Shown here: one piece after another, positions 50,281-60,145 of the stretch
Layout of the letters: the number at the start of each line of letters is the position of its first letter
Numbering within the stretch: the first letter of the stretch is position 1
Assembly (NCBI RefSeq): GCF_001542625.1
Contig: NZ_CP016279.1
Coordinates: 7,998,001 to 8,062,000 of the forward strand
Direction of reading: 5' to 3'
Length of the DNA stretch: 64,000 bases
DNA from: Streptomyces griseochromogenes
GTDB lineage: Bacteria > Actinomycetota > Actinomycetes > Streptomycetales > Streptomycetaceae
Notes under the pieces: model-generated
Databases searched by the model: none
Seen by the model: only the letters and a program-made list of their open reading frames with translations
Told to the model about the DNA's origin: nothing
Made by a program: the position numbers and the translations under genes

Positions 50281-51792
50281 TCAGCCGCCTGACAGGACCC
50301 TGACCAGGTCTTCTGCGGTGCGGCAGCGGTCCAGCAGTTCCTTGACGTGATTTCGCGTTCCGCGTAGCGGTTCGAGGGTTGGAACGCGCTGGAGGGAGTC
50401 GCGGCCGGGGAGGTCGAAGATGACCGAGTCCCAGGAGGCCGCGGCCACGTCGTCCGCGTACTGCTCCAGGCAGCGGCCGCGGAAGTAGGCGCGGGTGTCC
50501 TCCGGTGGCTTCGTGCGGGCCCGGTCGACCTCGGACTCGTCCAGGAGCCGCTTGATGCGTCCGCGGGCCGCCAGACGGTTGTAGAGGCCTTTCTCGGCGC
50601 GTACGTCGGCGTACTGGAGGTCGACGAGGTGGAGCCGGGCGGCGTCCCAGTCGAGGCCGTCGCGGCGGCGGTAGCCCTCCATCAGTTCGCGTTTGGCGAC
50701 CCAGTCGAGTTCGCCGGCGAGGCTCATCGGGTCGTGCTCCAGCCGGTTGAGGGTGTCCTCCCAGCGGGAGAGGACGTCCTTGGTCTGGTCGTCGGCGTCG
50801 GCGCCGAAGCGTTCCTCGACGTACTTGCGGGAGAGCTCGAAGTACTCCATCTGCAGCTGGACGGCTGTCAGGGTCCTGCCGCTACGCAGGGTGATCAGTC
50901 GCTTGAGCGAGGGGTCGTGGGAGACCTGGTGGAGTGTGCGGACGGGCTGGTCGACGGCGAGGTCGACCGCGATGAAGCCGTCCTCGATCATGGACAGGAC
51001 GAGGGCGGTCGTGCCGAGCTTCAGGTAGGTGGAGATCTCGGAGAGGTTCGCGTCGCCGATGATGACGTGGAGGCGGCGGTACTTCTCGGCGTCGGCGTGG
51101 GGTTCGTCCCGCGTGTTGATGATGGGGCGCTTCAGCGTCGTCTCCAGGCCGACCTCGACCTCGAAGTAGTCGGCGCGCTGGCTGAGCTGGAAGCCGTGTT
51201 CGTGTCCGTCCTGGCCGATGCCGACGCGGCCCGCTCCGGCGAAGACCTGGCGGGAGACGAAGAAGGGGGTGAGGTGGCGCACGATGTCCGAGAAGGGGGT
51301 TTCCCGCTTCATCAGGTAGTTCTCGTGCGTGCCGTAGGAGGCGCCCTTGTTGTCGGTGTTGTTCTTGTAGAGGTGGATCTGCTGGGCGCCGGGGAGCTGG
51401 GCGGCGCGTTCGGCGGCTTCGGCCATGATGCGTTCGCCGGCCTTGTCCCAGAGGACGGCGTCGCGGGGGTTGGTGACCTCCGGGGCGCTGTATTCGGGGT
51501 GGGCGTGGTCGACGTAGAGGCGTGCGCCGTTGGTGAGGATGACGTTGGCGAGGCCGATGTCCTCGTCGGTGAGCTGGCTGGCGTCGGCGGCTTCTCGGGC
51601 GAGGTCGAAGCCTCGTGCGTCGCGCAGCGGGTTTTCCTCCTCGAAGTCCCAGCGGGCCCGGCGGGCCCGGTGCATCGCCGCCGCGTAGGCGTTGACGATC
51701 TGGGATGAGGTGAGCATGGCATTGGCGTTGGGGTGGCCGGGGACGGAGATCCCGTACTCCGTCTCGATGCCCATTACTCGCCGTACGGTCAT
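50281..51792 (-). CDS. dop: Pup deamidase/depupylase Dop
   Basis: A 503-residue PafA-fold enzyme: [21 protein letters not shown], the Dop-specific loop ([23 protein letters not shown]), [32 protein letters not shown] and [31 protein letters not shown]. It deamidates GGQ-Pup and removes Pup from conjugates. C-terminus ([18 protein letters not shown]) is normal. ATG 51792, upstream of pup by 198 bp. It is 227 bp downstream of the arc stop with a terminator between. Confidence 0.97.
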   Translation of the reverse strand: MTVRRVMGIETEYGISVPGHPNANAMLTSSQIVNAYAAAMHRARRARWDFEEENPLRDARGFDLAREAADASQLTDEDIGLANVILTNGARLYVDHAHPEYSAPEVTNPRDAVLWDKAGERIMAEAAERAAQLPGAQQIHLYKNNTDNKGASYGTHENYLMKRETPFSDIVRHLTPFFVSRQVFAGAGRVGIGQDGHEHGFQLSQRADYFEVEVGLETTLKRPIINTRDEPHADAEKYRRLHVIIGDANLSEISTYLKLGTTALVLSMIEDGFIAVDLAVDQPVRTLHQVSHDPSLKRLITLRSGRTLTAVQLQMEYFELSRKYVEERFGADADDQTKDVLSRWEDTLNRLEHDPMSLAGELDWVAKRELMEGYRRRDGLDWDAARLHLVDLQYADVRAEKGLYNRLAARGRIKRLLDESEVDRARTKPPEDTRAYFRGRCLEQYADDVAAASWDSVIFDLPGRDSLQRVPTLEPLRGTRNHVKELLDRCRTAEDLVRVLSGG

Positions 51793-51982
51793 GCGGCCCT
51801 CCTTGCCCGGCGGAGCCCTCGGTCGTGGGCACCGCTCACGTCCCGCTGGCGCTCCGGTGCGTGTGCGGTGCCCGTCCCCGCACTGCGCGACTCGGCGGTA
51901 GGAAAGAGCCTAGAACGCCTTTGCGCTGGTGGGGAGATCATTTGCGTCATTGCCTGCTCCGGTCGTGGCCGGAAAAACAGTC

Positions 51983-52015
51983 GGCTGCGGGTGCCCGGTG
52001 GGGGCACCCGCAGCC
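51983..52015 (-). terminator. Intrinsic terminator after arc
   Basis: 13-bp perfect stem (GGCTGCGGGTGCC, 51983-51995, with GGCACCCGCAGCC, 52003-52015), followed on the minus strand by GACTGTTTTTCC. The run of T gives a true intrinsic terminator for the arc gene, 10 bp past its stop. Confidence 0.85.
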
Positions 52016-52024
52016 GCCCTGCTT

Positions 52025-53791
52025 TTACAGGTACTGTCCGGTGTTCGCCACCGTGTCGATGGAGCGTCCGGTGTCTGCGCCTTGCTTTCCGGTGATGAGG
52101 GTACGGATGTAGACGATCCGTTCGCCCTTCTTTCCGGAGATGCGGGCCCAGTCGTCGGGGTTGGTGGTGTTGGGCAGGTCTTCGTTCTCCTTGAACTCGT
52201 CCACGCATGCCTGGAGGAGGTGGGAGACGCGCAGACCCTTCTGGTTCTTCTCCAGGAAGTCCTTGATCGCCATTTTCTTGGCGCGGCCCACGATGTTTTC
52301 GATCATGGCTCCGGAGTTGAAGTCCTTGAAGTAGAGGACTTCCTTGTCGCCGTTGGCGTAGGTGACTTCCAGGAAGCGGTTTTCCTCGGATTCGGCGTAC
52401 ATGTGCTCGACCGCCGTCTGGATCATGCTCTGGACGGTGGTTTCCTTGCTGCCGCCGTGTTCGCCGAGGTCGTCGGCGTGCAGCGGGAGGCGCTCGGTGA
52501 GGTACTTGCCGAAGATGTCCTTGGCCGCTTCGGCGTCCGGGCGCTCGATCTTGATCTTCACGTCGAGTCGGCCGGGGCGCAGGATGGCGGGGTCGATCAT
52601 GTCCTCGCGGTTGGAGGCGCCGATGACGACCACGTTCTGCAGGCCTTCCACGCCGTCGATCTCGGCGAGGAGCTGGGGGACGATGGTGTTCTCCACGTCC
52701 GAGCTGACGCCGGAGCCGCGGGTGCGGAAGAGGGACTCCATCTCGTCGAAGAAGACGATCACGGGGGTGCCCTCGCTGGCCTTCTCACGGGCACGCTGGA
52801 AGACGAGGCGGATCTGCCGCTCGGTCTCGCCGACGTACTTGTTGAGCAGCTCGGGGCCCTTGATGTTGAGGAAGAAGCTCTTGCCGGCGGCTTGGCCGGT
52901 GACCTCGGCGACCTTCTTGGCGAGCGAGTTGGCGACGGCCTTGGCGATGAGTGTCTTGCCGCAGCCGGGGGGGCCGTAGAGCAGGACGCCCTTGGGCGGG
53001 CGCAGCTCGTGCTCCTTGAAGAGGTCGGGGTAGAGGTACGGGAGCTCGACGGCGTCGCGGATGGCCTCGATCTGGTTGCCGAGGCCGCCGATCTGCTCGT
53101 AGCCGATGTCGGGGACCTCTTCGAGGACGAGCTCTTCGACCTCGCTCTTGGGTACGACTTCGTAGACGTAGCCGGAGCGGGGTTCGAGCAGGAGGGCGTC
53201 GCCGGGCCGGATGGTGACGTCCAGCAGCGGCTCGGCGAGCCGTACCACCCGTTCCTCGTCGGTGTGCCCCAGCACGAGGGCTCGCTCGCCGTCCTCGAGG
53301 ATCTCCTTGAGGGTGACGATGTCGCCGACGCTCTCGTACTCCATGGCCTCGACCACGTTGAGCGCTTCGTTGAGCATGACCTCCTGGCCACGCCTGAGGT
53401 CGTCGACCTCGACGCTCGGGCTGACGTTCACCCGCAGTTTGCGGCCGCCGGTGAAGATGTCGGCGGTGCCGTCCTCGTTGGCCTGCAGGAAGACTCCGAA
53501 GCCGGCCGGCGGCTGGGCGAGACGGTCGACCTCCTCCTTGAGGGCCACGATCTGGTCGCGGGCCTCGCGGAGGGTGTTGGCCAGTCGCTCGTTCTGCGCG
53601 GAGACGCCGGCCAGGTTCGTCTGCAGCTCGACGATCCGCTCTTCGAGAATCCTCGTGTGTCGCGGAGAGTCGGCGAGCTTGCGTCGCAGGACGGCGATCT
53701 CCTGCTCAAGGTAGGCGATCTGCCCGGCCGGGTCGTCGGACCCTCGTCCCGGGCGGATGCCGCGGTTCATGTCGTCGTCGTGGGCTGCCAC
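52025..53791 (-). CDS. arc: Proteasome-activating AAA ATPase Arc (Mpa)
   Basis: A 588-residue ATPase. N-terminal coiled coil (about 10-80: [36 protein letters not shown]), two OB domains ([12 protein letters not shown]..., [22 protein letters not shown]), then the AAA domain: Walker A GPPGCGKT, Walker [13 protein letters not shown], sensor 1 ASN in VIGASNR, arginine finger region RPGRLDVKI. The C-terminus ends GQYL, whose Tyr opens the PrcA gate. It unfolds pupylated proteins and feeds them to PrcAB. GTG start 53791 after GAGGTGAGGACC. Confidence 0.97.
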   Translation of the reverse strand: MAAHDDDMNRGIRPGRGSDDPAGQIAYLEQEIAVLRRKLADSPRHTRILEERIVELQTNLAGVSAQNERLANTLREARDQIVALKEEVDRLAQPPAGFGVFLQANEDGTADIFTGGRKLRVNVSPSVEVDDLRRGQEVMLNEALNVVEAMEYESVGDIVTLKEILEDGERALVLGHTDEERVVRLAEPLLDVTIRPGDALLLEPRSGYVYEVVPKSEVEELVLEEVPDIGYEQIGGLGNQIEAIRDAVELPYLYPDLFKEHELRPPKGVLLYGPPGCGKTLIAKAVANSLAKKVAEVTGQAAGKSFFLNIKGPELLNKYVGETERQIRLVFQRAREKASEGTPVIVFFDEMESLFRTRGSGVSSDVENTIVPQLLAEIDGVEGLQNVVVIGASNREDMIDPAILRPGRLDVKIKIERPDAEAAKDIFGKYLTERLPLHADDLGEHGGSKETTVQSMIQTAVEHMYAESEENRFLEVTYANGDKEVLYFKDFNSGAMIENIVGRAKKMAIKDFLEKNQKGLRVSHLLQACVDEFKENEDLPNTTNPDDWARISGKKGERIVYIRTLITGKQGADTGRSIDTVANTGQYL

Positions 53792-54310
53792 GGTCCTCAC
53801 CTCCTCCAAGGGGAGCTGGACGCTTCCAGACCCTACCTGGGTGGGTGACGATTGAAACCCCTAGATCACAATGACTGTCAAGGTGTGTCGTCGGTCACCC
53901 GGTGCGCTCCCTCTCGCACGGAGGGGATACCCACTGAACGTGATTCGGAAGCGACTTGTTCCTTGTCGGGGGTGGTCAAAACCCTTCAGGAGTGGCTGGA
54001 GTTGTCCGTTCCGGGCCGGTCGGCCGGTTGGCGAGCGGGATCGGGGTCGCTCGCACGTTCATCACGCTGAGCGACGGTTCGGGTGTCCGGCGTCACCGTC
54101 GAGCGGCCTGAGGTGTTCGTCACGGGGCTTGCCGGGGCCGGCGTCCCCGGCCGGGTGTCCGCACCCCGGGGTACCGGAGTGGGGTCCCGGTACCGGTCGA
54201 GGCCGGCCGGATCGCGGGCAGAGGTAGGGTCGGGGTGTTCAACAGCCGCTGGAGCGGACCCGGCTGGCCTTGGTGCCGGGGCACGGTCCGGCGCACCGAC
54301 GGCAGGAGAG
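53792..54310. other. Gene-poor stretch between arc and ferredoxin
   Basis: No supported gene here. It contains the arc promoter region, an 8-bp inverted repeat (GGTACCGG 54170-54177, CCGGTACC 54187-54194, 9-nt spacer) and a TAGGGT box at 54225-54230 that could serve the ferredoxin. Long frames from 53852 and 54083 read no recognisable sequence. Confidence 0.45.
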
Positions 54311-54613
54311 ATGACCGTGCAACAGGAGGCCCCGGGCGGCGAGGCGCTGGAGGTCTGGATCGATCAGGACCTGTGTACCGGCGACGGGATCTGCGCCCAG
54401 TACGCCCCTGAGGTGTTCGAGCTGGACATCGACGGGCTGGCCTATGTGAAGGGCGCGGACGACGAGCTGCTTCAGGACGGAGGGGCGACGACGCCCGTGC
54501 CGTTGCCGCTGCTCGTGGACGTGGTGGACTCGGTGAAGGAGTGTCCCGGCGAGTGTATTCATGTGCGCCGGGTTTCGGACAGGGTCGAGGTGTACGGGCC
54601 CGACGCCGGCTGA
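54311..54613 (+). CDS. Ferredoxin (3Fe-4S type)
   Basis: A 100-residue ferredoxin: EVWIDQDLCTGDGICAQYAPEVFELD, then KECPGECIHVRRVSD. Cys spacing CTGDGIC (C-x5-C), with the second pair CPGEC where the usual C-x-P is rearranged, which suits a 3Fe-4S or a 4Fe-4S cluster; typical of P450-partner ferredoxins in Streptomyces. Start ATG 54311 behind GGCAGGAGAG; preceding upstream frame is not coding. The operon partner is unclear: the next gene converges on it. Confidence 0.85.
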   Translation: MTVQQEAPGGEALEVWIDQDLCTGDGICAQYAPEVFELDIDGLAYVKGADDELLQDGGATTPVPLPLLVDVVDSVKECPGECIHVRRVSDRVEVYGPDAG

Positions 54614-54635
54614 GTCCGGGCCGGGCCCGGGTGGG

Positions 54636-55217
54636 TCAGACGCTGTGGTCCCCGGCCGGGGTGGAGCGGAGGAACGCGTTGCCGTTCCACTGCCACTTGG
54701 CCGGGGTTTTCGTGTCGGGGCAGCAACTGGGCACGTCGGACGAGGAGTAGCCGAGCAGGGTGGCGCCGACGGCTCGCGCGCGCAGGGTGAAGTCGGTGAC
54801 GGTGAGCCGGTCCTTGGGGTCGACGAGGGTGGCGACGACGCGGGCCTTGCCGCCGTCGGTGCCCCGGGTGAGGACGTAGACGCCGTCGGGCGGGGTGCCC
54901 ATGGGGGCGTCGCAGTGGACGACGGCGACGGTTTCCGGCCTGCCGTCCCCGTCGAGGTCTCCGGTGGCTTTCTTGACGACCACGGCCTTCACGGGTCCGC
55001 ATGCGAGGGGGAAGGCCACACCTGTCGTGCTGGGCGGTGCGACGGCTGCGGGGGCCGACTTGACCTCGGTGCCGGGGGCGGGCTGGGCGGCCGTTGCCGA
55101 TCCGGGCTGGACGAGCGAGGAGAGGGCCACGACGCCGGAGACGGCGGTGGCGGTGGCGACCCAGTGGATGGGGCGGGTGTGGGCGTGGGCGAGCTCCGGA
55201 GCGGCGGATTGCTGCAC
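54636..55217 (-). CDS. Secreted protein with signal-anchor, unknown function
   Basis: A 193-residue protein. N-terminal basic region then a hydrophobic stretch (HWVATATAVSGVVALSSLVQPGSATAAQ), a likely signal peptide. A Cys-containing domain follows, including DLDGDGRPETVAVVHCDAP, an EF-hand/FG-GAP-like DxDxDG calcium loop. Not recognised. It may bind calcium and act outside the cell. GTG 55217 with AGGAGACAC upstream. Confidence 0.65.
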   Translation of the reverse strand: MQQSAAPELAHAHTRPIHWVATATAVSGVVALSSLVQPGSATAAQPAPGTEVKSAPAAVAPPSTTGVAFPLACGPVKAVVVKKATGDLDGDGRPETVAVVHCDAPMGTPPDGVYVLTRGTDGGKARVVATLVDPKDRLTVTDFTLRARAVGATLLGYSSSDVPSCCPDTKTPAKWQWNGNAFLRSTPAGDHSV

Positions 55218-55371
55218 TAGGAGTGTCTCCTGTGAGGGCTGTGCCGGTGGGGGCGGTGGCCAGCATCGTGCCACACGTCACAGGACGGGGGAACGGCGGG
55301 GTCGGTACGGATTTTCGCAGGCGGGCGACGTGCGCGCGGGGGGCGTGCGCGTGGTGCCGGCCCGTCAACGG

Positions 55372-55427
55372 GAGGGCGCCGCGACCGGGTTCCCGGGATC
55401 GGTGGGGAACTCGGGCACGGCGCCCTC
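55372..55427. terminator. Possible terminator after trmI
   Basis: GAGGGCGCCG (55372-55381) and CGGCGCCCTC (55418-55427), 10-bp arms with an inner CCGGGTTCCCGG stem, located 24 bp past the trmI stop on the minus strand. Confidence 0.5.
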
Positions 55428-55450
55428 GCGTTGTGCCGGGTGGGGGCCGG

Positions 55451-56353
55451 TCAGCGGCCGGTGCCGCCGTCGGCGTTGGGTCCCGCGTAGTCGTCGCCGT
55501 AGGCGCCCTTGGCGGGGCGGCGGCGGCGCATGGGCGGCTCGACGCCGTCGGCGAGGCGGCGGGCGGTGAGCAGGAAGCCGGTGTGGCCGATCATGCGGTG
55601 GTCGGGGCGGACGGCCAGGCCTTCGATGTGCCAGTTGCGGATCATCGTCTCCCAGGAGGTCGGCTCGTTGAAGCAGCCGATCTCGCGGATGGACTCGACG
55701 GTCCGGGCGAGCTGGGTGGTGGTGGCCACGTAGCAGCACAGGATGCCGCCGGGGACGAGTGCCTTGGAGACGGCTTCCAGGCATTCCCAGGGGGCGAGCA
55801 TGTCGAGGATGACGCGGTCGACGTCGGTGTCGGACAGGTTGTCCTGGAGGTCGCCGACGGTGAGCTGCCAGGCGGGGTGGGGGCCGCCGAAGTAGCGCTC
55901 CACGTTCTGCTGGGCGATCTCGGCGAAGTCCTCGCGGCGCTCGTAGGAGTGCAGCATGCCCTGGTCGCCGATGGCGCGCAGCAGGAAGCTGCTGAGCGAG
56001 CCGGAGCCGACGCCGGCCTCCACGACGCGGGCGCCGGGGAAGATGTCGGCGAAGGCGAGGATCTGCCCCGCGTCCTTGGGGTAGACGACGGCTGCCCCGC
56101 GGGGCATGGACAGGACGTAGTCGGGGAGCAGGGGGCGCAGCGCGAGGTAGGCGACGTTGCCGGTGGTGCGGACAACGCTGCCCTCGGGAGCGCCGATCAG
56201 TTCGTCGTGCGGGAAGGAGCCCTTGTGGGTGTGGAAGTTCTTCCCGGCTTCGAGCGTGAACGTGTAGTGGCGGCCCTTGGGGTCGGTCAGCTGAACCTGG
56301 TCCCCGACCTTGAAGGGCCCGCGCCTGCGGGCGGCACCGGTCGGTTCGGACAT
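55451..56353 (-). CDS. trmI: tRNA (adenine-58-N1)-methyltransferase TrmI
   Basis: A 300-residue class I methyltransferase. An N-terminal FN/beta domain (GPFKVGDQVQLTDPKGRHYTF, KNFHTHKGSFPHDELIG) and the SAM fold VVEAGVGSGSLSSFLLRAIGDQG, VGDLQDNLSDTDVDRVILDMLAPWE. It methylates A58 in the T-loop of tRNAs; the homologue works as a homotetramer. The C-terminal tail (PPMRRRRPAKGAYGDDYAG) is charged. ATG 56353. Independent gene, between the M50 protease gene and the secreted protein. Confidence 0.93.
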   Translation of the reverse strand: MSEPTGAARRRGPFKVGDQVQLTDPKGRHYTFTLEAGKNFHTHKGSFPHDELIGAPEGSVVRTTGNVAYLALRPLLPDYVLSMPRGAAVVYPKDAGQILAFADIFPGARVVEAGVGSGSLSSFLLRAIGDQGMLHSYERREDFAEIAQQNVERYFGGPHPAWQLTVGDLQDNLSDTDVDRVILDMLAPWECLEAVSKALVPGGILCCYVATTTQLARTVESIREIGCFNEPTSWETMIRNWHIEGLAVRPDHRMIGHTGFLLTARRLADGVEPPMRRRRPAKGAYGDDYAGPNADGGTGR

Positions 56354-56391
56354 GTGACCAGCCTACCGGGGTTTGTGGGGGCCGCCGACCA

Positions 56392-58227
56392 CTACGAGGG
56401 CCTGGCCATGGCCCTCACGAAGGCGCGCTCGACGTCGGCGGCGGACAGGACACCGTAGATCTCGCCGGTCTCCTCGACGACGAGGTATTCGGTCGCCGGG
56501 GTGGCGCGCAGGGTGTCGAGCAGTGCCTCTCCGGCCAGCTCTGCGGAGACGCGCATGCCGTCGGTCAGGTCCTGGGCGAGGCCGCTGACGGCGACCCAGG
56601 GGCGGCGGTGTTCGGGTACGCCGACGATGGCGGCCTCGCGGACGAGGGAGAGGGGGTTGCCGTCGGCGTCGACGACGACCAGGGCGCGGGCGCCGGCGGC
56701 GTTGGCGCGGCGCAGGGCTTCGGAGAGGGGGGTGTCGGTCTGTACGGGGACGGCGCGGCGGGTGAGGGTGCGGGCGCGCAGTTCGGGGAGGTGTTCGCGC
56801 AGGCGGGCCATGCGCAGGCTGTTGCCGGCGCCGGTCCAGATGATCGCGGCGAGGATGGCGGCGAGCAGGGCGTCGGTGACGGTGTCCATGCCGCCGACGT
56901 CCTCGTTGCCGCCGCCGAGGGCGCCGGACTGGTTGAGCAGCGGGAGGCCGATGAGGACGGAGAGGGCGAGGGCGCGGCCGAACCAGGCGGCGGCGACGGT
57001 GCCGCTCATGGGCTTGCCGGTGATTTTCCAGACGACGGCGCGGAGCATGCGGCCGCCGTCGAGGGGCAGGCCGGGGAGCAGGTTGAAGACGGCGACGATG
57101 AGGTTGGAGATCATCAGGCCGGCGAGCAGGACGCCGGGGACGGTGTCGGGTTCGACGGTTTTCATGGCCAGGTAGAACAGCCCGGCGAGGACCAGGGAGA
57201 GCAGGGGGCCGACGAACGCCAGGACGAACTCGCGGCCCGGGGTCTCGGCCTCCTTCTCGATCTCGGAGACGCCGCCGAAGAACTGGAGCTGGATACGGCG
57301 GACGGGGAGCTTGAAGCGGATCGCGGCGACGGTGTGGGCGAGTTCGTGGATGAGGACGGAGGCGTAGAAGGCGACGGCGAAGAAGAGGGACACCAGGTAG
57401 CGGGTGGCGCCGAGTTCGGGCAGGACGCGGTCGAGCTGGCCGCCGAAGACCCAGGTGATGAGGGCGGCGACGAGGAACCAGCTCGGTGCGACGTACACGG
57501 GTACGCCGAAGGGCCGGCCCATCAGCAGGCCGCCGCCGGGCTCCTTGGGCCGTGGCTGCGGCGGTTCGCCCTTGGCGATACCGGAGTGTGCGAGGGACCG
57601 GTGCTCACCGGACCGCGCGTCGCCGCCGCTCCGCGGCTCCGGGGTGGCACCTCCGGCGCCCTCACCGGTCGACGGCTCCGGCCGCGGGGCTTCCCCGGGC
57701 TCACCGGTCGACGACTCCGGATGCACGACTCCGTCAACCTCGCCGGTCGCCGGCCCAGGACTCCCCGCTCCCCCGTCCTCACCGGCCCCCGACGCCGAGA
57801 CGCTCGCTCCCGCCCCCTCGTCGGTCGACGGTTTCGGGCCTGCCGCCGGTGTGTTCTCGGCGGCCGTCGGCTGTGGGTGGACGGGGGCTTCGGGGGCGTC
57901 GGTCGTCGGGGCCGGGCTCTCCGCTCGGGTGTGCCCGTCGGCCTGCGGCTCCGGGGTCTGGGCTGTCCCGGGCTCGTCGGGGTGGGGCTTCGGGTTTGTC
58001 GGCCGGGTGGACTCGTCGGTGTCCGGTGGCGGGCTCGGGGCCTGCCGGGAGTGTTCGGGGGGCGTGTCCTCGTGGTGGGGTGGGTTCTGTAGGGGTGCGG
58101 GGGCGTCGTGGGGCTCCGGCCCGGGGTGGTCGGTGGGTCCGGCTGCCGGGGCCGCAGGTGCTGCGGGGTGCTCGGCCTGCTCGTCGTTGCCGGACCGCGG
58201 CTGCCCGCTCCCGCCGCTCACGTCCAC
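56392..58227 (-). CDS. Site-2 protease (M50 family) with CBS domains and long N-terminal extension
   Basis: A 611-residue intramembrane metalloprotease. Residues 1 to about 215 are Pro/Thr/Gly-rich and likely disordered cytoplasmic. The M50 core has VLIHELAHTVAAIRF (HExxH zinc site) and NLLPGLPLDGGRMLR (third ligand Asp). Six helices in all. Two CBS motifs finish it (AVPVQTDTPLSEALRRANAAGARALVVVDADG, LLDTLRATPATEYLVVEETGEIYGVLSAADV). It is expected to cleave membrane-bound anti-sigma factors or similar. GTG 58227, after GAGGGGACACC. Target unknown. The ORF could begin upstream (58365) but that part lacks support. Confidence 0.9.
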   Translation of the reverse strand: MDVSGGSGQPRSGNDEQAEHPAAPAAPAAGPTDHPGPEPHDAPAPLQNPPHHEDTPPEHSRQAPSPPPDTDESTRPTNPKPHPDEPGTAQTPEPQADGHTRAESPAPTTDAPEAPVHPQPTAAENTPAAGPKPSTDEGAGASVSASGAGEDGGAGSPGPATGEVDGVVHPESSTGEPGEAPRPEPSTGEGAGGATPEPRSGGDARSGEHRSLAHSGIAKGEPPQPRPKEPGGGLLMGRPFGVPVYVAPSWFLVAALITWVFGGQLDRVLPELGATRYLVSLFFAVAFYASVLIHELAHTVAAIRFKLPVRRIQLQFFGGVSEIEKEAETPGREFVLAFVGPLLSLVLAGLFYLAMKTVEPDTVPGVLLAGLMISNLIVAVFNLLPGLPLDGGRMLRAVVWKITGKPMSGTVAAAWFGRALALSVLIGLPLLNQSGALGGGNEDVGGMDTVTDALLAAILAAIIWTGAGNSLRMARLREHLPELRARTLTRRAVPVQTDTPLSEALRRANAAGARALVVVDADGNPLSLVREAAIVGVPEHRRPWVAVSGLAQDLTDGMRVSAELAGEALLDTLRATPATEYLVVEETGEIYGVLSAADVERAFVRAMARPS

Positions 58228-58406
58228 GGTGTCCCCTCGATCGAAGCGTCTTCCGCGCCGTGCCGGCCGGAAGGGTCTGTGGTCGATGGTATGCGGCCGT
58301 GGTGGCGCGTTCCGCCCCGGCACCCCTTGAGTTTGCTCTGCCGTCGCATGGCCGGCGCGGCACACGGCTGGGTCACTGTCAGTGCCGGGCCGTATGGTCT
58401 GTGGTC

Positions 58407-59342
<936 letters not shown>

Positions 59343-59406
59343 GCCCAGGGCGAATCAACGCAGACGCGCAGGGCAGAATGGGGCCGGACTAGCGAAGGAG
59401 TGTCAC

Positions 59407-60078
59407 GTGGCCATCCGCGTCCTACTGGTCGACGACCAGCCGTTGCTGCGTACGGGTTTCCGGATGATCCTGGAGGCCGAGCAGGATCTCGCGGTCGTGG
59501 GTGAGGCCGGTGACGGCTTGCAGGCCCTCGATCAGGTGCGGGCCCTGCAGCCCGATGTCGTACTGATGGACATCCGGATGCCTCGGATGGACGGGGTGGA
59601 GGCGACACGGCAGATCACGGGGCCGGGGCGGGACGGTCCGGCGAAGGTGCTGGTGCTGACCACGTTCGACCTGGACGAGTACGTGGTGGAGGCGCTGCGG
59701 GCCGGGGCGAGCGGGTTCCTGCTGAAGGACGCGCCCGCGCATGAGCTGGTGCAGGCCATCAGGGTCGTCGCGGCCGGTGAGGCGATGCTGGCGCCGAGCA
59801 TCACGCGTCGGCTGCTGGACAAGTACGCCACGCATCTGCCCTCCGGCGAGGAGCCGGTGCCGGACACTCTGCACACGCTCACCGACCGTGAGGTGGAGGT
59901 GCTGAAGCTGGTGTCGCGCGGGTTGTCGAACGCGGAGATCGCCGCCGATCTGTTCGTCAGCGAGACCACCGTGAAGACGCATGTGGGGCACGTCCTGACC
60001 AAGCTGGGTCTGCGGGACCGGGTGCAGGCCGCGGTGTACGCGTACGAGAGCGGGCTGGTGCGTCCGGGCGCGCAGTAG
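59407..60078 (+). CDS. NarL/FixJ-family response regulator (orphan)
   Basis: A 223-residue two-domain regulator. Receiver: LLVDDQPLLRTGF (Asp pair), VVLMDIRMPRMDG (phospho-Asp), VLVLTTFDLDEYVVEAL and GFLLKDAPA (Lys). The C-terminal LuxR helix-turn-helix is LTDREVEVLKLVSRGLSNAEIAADLFVSETTVKTHVGHVLTKLGLRDRVQA. GTG 59407 after GAAGGAGTGTC, a good site. No histidine kinase gene is adjacent on either side. It ends before a 21-bp-stem terminator. Confidence 0.92.
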   Translation: MAIRVLLVDDQPLLRTGFRMILEAEQDLAVVGEAGDGLQALDQVRALQPDVVLMDIRMPRMDGVEATRQITGPGRDGPAKVLVLTTFDLDEYVVEALRAGASGFLLKDAPAHELVQAIRVVAAGEAMLAPSITRRLLDKYATHLPSGEEPVPDTLHTLTDREVEVLKLVSRGLSNAEIAADLFVSETTVKTHVGHVLTKLGLRDRVQAAVYAYESGLVRPGAQ

Positions 60079-60086
60079 GCCGGTAC

Positions 60087-60132
60087 GACGCCGAGGGCGC
60101 CCCTCCCGGGTGGGAGGGGCGCCCTCGGCGTC
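60087..60132. terminator. Long bidirectional terminator
   Basis: A 21-bp perfect stem (60087-60107 with 60112-60132) and loop GGGT, between two converging genes; it is the longest perfect hairpin noticed in the window. Confidence 0.85.
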
Positions 60133-60145
60133 TGCGGGGCGGGTG

